From assembly GCA_003248935.1 (NCBI GenBank), contig QFQF01000009.1:82070-146069 (forward strand): DNA of 64,000 nucleotides, given 5' to 3'. A model generated the notes under the pieces. It was not told where the DNA came from, made no database searches, and saw nothing but the letters and a program-made list of their open reading frames with translations. This stretch comes from Sphingobium sp. (GTDB lineage Bacteria; Pseudomonadota; Alphaproteobacteria; Sphingomonadales; Sphingomonadaceae). Positions 61,554 through 64,000 of this stretch are shown here, in pieces. The translations under genes were made by a program, and so were the position numbers. The first letter of the stretch is position 1. Every line of letters starts with the position of its first letter.

Positions 61554-61669
61554 TCTTGATCTAACCCTTGGTTTCTGGCTTTCTTGTCGCAGGATGCTTG
61601 GATGTGGCGCCCTGCGGGTCGTCATATCGGAATGGTGCATTGCAACAGGCGTGGCCCGGATAACAGCAT

Positions 61670-62548
61670 ATGCGACGGTTACCGCCCCTTACGGCCCTTG
61701 AGGCCTTCGTTCAGGTCGCCCGGCTCGGCTCGGTGAAAGCCGCGGCCGAGGAGCTGGCCCTGTCGACACCTGCGCTGAGTCGCAGGGTGCAGGCGCTTGA
61801 GCGCTTCATCGGCAAGACCCTGTTCGACCGGAAGCATCAGGCGATGGAGATCAACGCCGACGGGCAGCGCCTGCTCGACGACATCGCACCGGCGCTGGAC
61901 GCCATGTCGACGGCGCTGGAGAATATCCAGAGCGGCGGATCGCAGCTTCGCTTGCGTCTCGCCGTGCAACCCCTGTTCGCCAGCCAGCGACTGTTCCCGC
62001 AACTGCGCGAACTGCGCGAACGCTACCCGCAGCTCCATCTGGATATCGAGACGACGCCGCATGCAATCGCACGACTCGGCGAGGGGCTGGATGCCGCGAT
62101 CGTCCTCGCGCGCGAGGTCGATCCGTCGCTCTACTCGCACGAGCTGGAGAAAGACGACATCTACCTGATCGCCGCCAGCACCTACTCCCAGGGGCCCAAT
62201 GCCATCACCAAGCCCGAGCAGCTTGCCCAGCATACGGTACTGCTGCACCGGGAAATGTCGGCAAGCTTCGACGCATGGAAGGACGCGGTGGGGATGCCCA
62301 ACCTCCAGCCCGCCGCGATCGACAATTACGATTCGGGACCGCTGATGCTGGAGGCCGCAGCGCAGGGACTTGGCGTTGCGGTGATGCAGGCCAGTCACCT
62401 GAAACAGGCGAACGATCCGCGTATCACCCGGCTGTTCTCGACCACCGTGGCCAGCCCCTACCGCTATTTCTTCGTGTGCCGCCCCCGCGCGCTCCAGAAC
62501 CGCGCGGTGCGCATCTTCCACGACTGGCTGATCTCGATCGATCTGTAG
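61670..62548 (+). CDS. LysR family transcriptional regulator
   Basis: A 292-aa LysR-type regulator: N-terminal helix-turn-helix (LPPLTALEAFVQVARLGSVK, quoted in part, then STPALSRRVQALERFIGKTLF) and a periplasmic-binding-fold effector domain starting near residue 92 (LRLRLAVQPLFASQRL). Family resembles GcvA-like regulators. It is isolated between a CDC48-type gene and a GGDEF gene, so its target is unclear; a T-N11-A site lies upstream. Confidence 0.9.
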   Translation: MRRLPPLTALEAFVQVARLGSVKAAAEELALSTPALSRRVQALERFIGKTLFDRKHQAMEINADGQRLLDDIAPALDAMSTALENIQSGGSQLRLRLAVQPLFASQRLFPQLRELRERYPQLHLDIETTPHAIARLGEGLDAAIVLAREVDPSLYSHELEKDDIYLIAASTYSQGPNAITKPEQLAQHTVLLHREMSASFDAWKDAVGMPNLQPAAIDNYDSGPLMLEAAAQGLGVAVMQASHLKQANDPRITRLFSTTVASPYRYFFVCRPRALQNRAVRIFHDWLISIDL

Positions 62549-62642
62549 AGCCCGCGACCACACCGAAGCGGTGATGATTTTTGCGGCCTTAACTAAAATC
62601 CGTTTCGGACCGACCGTTCTTTCTCGCATGGGAGACACAGCC

Positions 62643-63794
62643 ATGCACGCCGACGTACAGAATAGTGGATTGACCGATCGTCTGGCGCGTTGGGCGCGCA
62701 AGCTGACCGCGCAGGACGAGGCGCTGGAAGAGGAAAGCGCCGAGCCTTCCCCTCGCGAGGCGGGCAACCGCCCCTTCAGCCGGGAAATCGAGCGCCGGCG
62801 TCAACTTTACGGCGAGATCGGCGACTTCCTGTTCGCCCATGATCTCGACCTTACCCCCATCAATTTCGGTCTGGTCCACGATTATCTGACCGGCGGCGAC
62901 CTCGGCATCGAGAAGGCGGTCGGCGCGATCCTGCAGAACCGGGGCCGCATCACCAACGGCTGGGTCGAGAAGGTGATCGCGGAAAAGCAGAAGGACGAGA
63001 TCAACATCGATTCGCTGTCCTCGATGCTGGACAAGGTCGAAACCAACCTCACCCAGTTCACCGAGTTGATGGACGAGAGCCGCACATCAGCCAAGGACTA
63101 TGGCGTCGCCCTGCAGGAACAGGTGCGCGACATGGAGGATGCCGAGAAGGAACAGCCGGTCCTCGCCAAGCTGATCGGCCTCACGCGATCGATGGTGGAA
63201 AAGACCCGCCAGGTCGAAGCGCAGATGCGCGAAAGCCAGAAGCAGACCCGCGTCCTCCAACAGACGCTGGAGAACACGCGCAAGGCGGCGGAGCAGGACC
63301 ATCTGACCGGCCTTCCCAATCGCCGCGCGTTCGAGGCGCGCATGCGCGAGGAAGTCGCCCAGGCGCAGGCCGATGGCGAAACCCTCGCGGTCGCCTTCTG
63401 CGACATCGACCATTTCAAGCTGGTCAACGACACCCACGGCCATGATGTCGGCGACCGGGTGCTGAAGTTCGTTTCCACCCTGCTCGCCGGGGTATCGGGC
63501 GACAAGTGCCACGTAGCACGGCACGGCGGCGAGGAATTCGTGATGCTGTTCCGGGGCAAGAGCGCTGCGGAGGCCTGCGAGATCGTGGACGCCGCCCGCG
63601 AAGACCTGTCCGGGCGCAGCCTGGTGAACCGGACCAACGGACAGCGGATGGAACGGGTCACCTTCTCCGCCGGTGTCGCCAACGTCTTTGCCTATGACGA
63701 TCCCCGCACCGCGCTGAAGGCGGCAGACCGCGCGCTTTATCTGGCCAAGGAACATGGCCGCAACCGCGTCTACATGGCGACCGAGGACGTCTAA
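62643..63794 (+). CDS. GGDEF diguanylate cyclase
   Basis: A 383-aa protein: N-terminal ~230 residues largely helical with coiled-coil stretches (LVTRSMVEKTRQVEAQ-type), then GGDEF domain with active site RHGGEEF and DHLTGLPNRRAFE. It makes cyclic-di-GMP. An I-site RxxD is not evident, so product inhibition may be lacking. ATG 62643 preferred for GGGAG at a good distance; no transmembrane segment, so cytosolic. Confidence 0.9.
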   Translation: MHADVQNSGLTDRLARWARKLTAQDEALEEESAEPSPREAGNRPFSREIERRRQLYGEIGDFLFAHDLDLTPINFGLVHDYLTGGDLGIEKAVGAILQNRGRITNGWVEKVIAEKQKDEINIDSLSSMLDKVETNLTQFTELMDESRTSAKDYGVALQEQVRDMEDAEKEQPVLAKLIGLTRSMVEKTRQVEAQMRESQKQTRVLQQTLENTRKAAEQDHLTGLPNRRAFEARMREEVAQAQADGETLAVAFCDIDHFKLVNDTHGHDVGDRVLKFVSTLLAGVSGDKCHVARHGGEEFVMLFRGKSAAEACEIVDAAREDLSGRSLVNRTNGQRMERVTFSAGVANVFAYDDPRTALKAADRALYLAKEHGRNRVYMATEDV

Positions 63795-63810
63795 CCGGGC
63801 ACGGCCCGCG

Positions 63811-63835
63811 CCTAGGGGTCAGGACCTAGGTGTTT
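63811..63835 (+). terminator. Hairpin CCTAGG-N8-CCTAGG after GGDEF gene
   Basis: Two CCTAGG copies around GGTCAGGA, then TGTTTT. Stem of 6 bp plus possible flanking pairs. It overlaps the stop of the convergent acsA and could terminate the GGDEF transcript. Similar short palindromes occur as repeats in sphingomonads, so an element is possible. Confidence 0.4.
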
Positions 63836-64000
63836 TGCATTTTATTTTGAGCGTTGTTGAGGAGGTCTGCGACGACGGCGGGGTCTGCGAGTGTTGATGT
63901 ATCGCCCAGGGAGGCTGTGTCGCCCTCGGCGATCTTGCGCAGGATGCGGCGCATGATCTTGCCCGACCGGGTCTTGGGCAGGCCCGGCGCGAACTGGATC
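63826..64000 (-). CDS. acsA: Acetyl-CoA synthetase, C-terminal fragment (5' end outside window)
   Basis: The last 57 codons of an acetate-CoA ligase in minus orientation, ending TAG at 63826-63828. PKTRSGKIMRR contains the lysine that is acetylated by Pat to switch Acs off. The C-terminal tail is LADPAVVADLLNN. The start lies beyond the right edge. Confidence 0.9.
   Translation of the reverse strand, partial: IQFAPGLPKTRSGKIMRRILRKIAEGDTASLGDTSTLADPAVVADLLNNAQNKMQNT

Larger units (their letters stand above)
61282..61669. other. 388-bp intergenic region with hairpins and a minus-strand terminator
   Basis: No protein gene seen. It has a 7-bp hairpin (61308), a strong terminator reading left (61424-61452) with no gene to end, and two inverted repeats (61511, 61541) just before the LysR gene. 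A small RNA on the minus strand could be the source. Confidence 0.6.

Overview
The window is GC-rich DNA from an alphaproteobacterium, most likely a sphingomonad (Sphingomonas/Sphingobium group). Pointers are the sphingomonad-style TonB-dependent receptors, the cpoB-tilS and rodZ block, the 114-aa omega subunit, the EI-Ntr/aspartokinase/ubiG neighbourhood, and a LexA box of the alphaproteobacterial GTTC-N7-GTTC type. Assignment is by reading alone; no database search was possible.

Layout. 1-9 kb is an uptake region: the end of a TonB-dependent receptor, an SDR/TetR divergent pair, a PepSY-flavoprotein reductase fusion divergent from a second TonB receptor, and a membrane protein with an HExxH motif. 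9-23 kb is a mainly housekeeping block (tilS, cpoB, rodZ, ptsP, lysC, ubiG) interrupted by two tandem Tat-exported PLP aminotransferases, a nitronate monooxygenase and a CcdAB toxin-antitoxin pair under a 41-bp palindrome. 23-27 kb holds small membrane and acidic proteins, a HAD phosphatase, then the scar of a conjugative element (traD fragment and a DUF932 gene with two in-frame stops) on the 3' side of a tRNA-Thr(GGT). 27-34 kb carries a PQQ alcohol dehydrogenase with a two-component system, an LLM flavin monooxygenase and an AraC regulator. 34-39 kb is a metal-uptake-like group: EF-hand protein, DUF4198 protein, TonB receptor and a dedicated TonB.

39-44 kb is an FkbH-like loader, an acyl carrier protein, an SGNH-like protein and an MBOAT acyltransferase, together resembling a Dlt-like machine that could place an ACP-carried glyceryl group on an envelope glycan. 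Next come a soluble chemoreceptor whose ribosome-binding site lies in a perfect hairpin and a membrane-anchored metallo-beta-lactamase-fold hydrolase.

47-51 kb is the most striking part: a LexA-type box, a LysM-endonuclease toxin gene with an apparent one-base 5' frameshift, an overlapping YezG/DUF600-like immunity gene, then uvrB. It looks like an SOS-controlled, colicin-like cassette spliced in front of a DNA-repair gene.

51-64 kb returns to general functions: proline iminopeptidase, a 2OG-Fe(II) oxygenase coupled to a 43-aa leader protein, an exported methyltransferase-like protein, ftsH, rpoZ, a phospholipase D-type synthase with a convergent phospholipid-methyltransferase-like gene, a CDC48-type AAA ATPase, a LysR regulator, a GGDEF protein and the 3' end of acsA.
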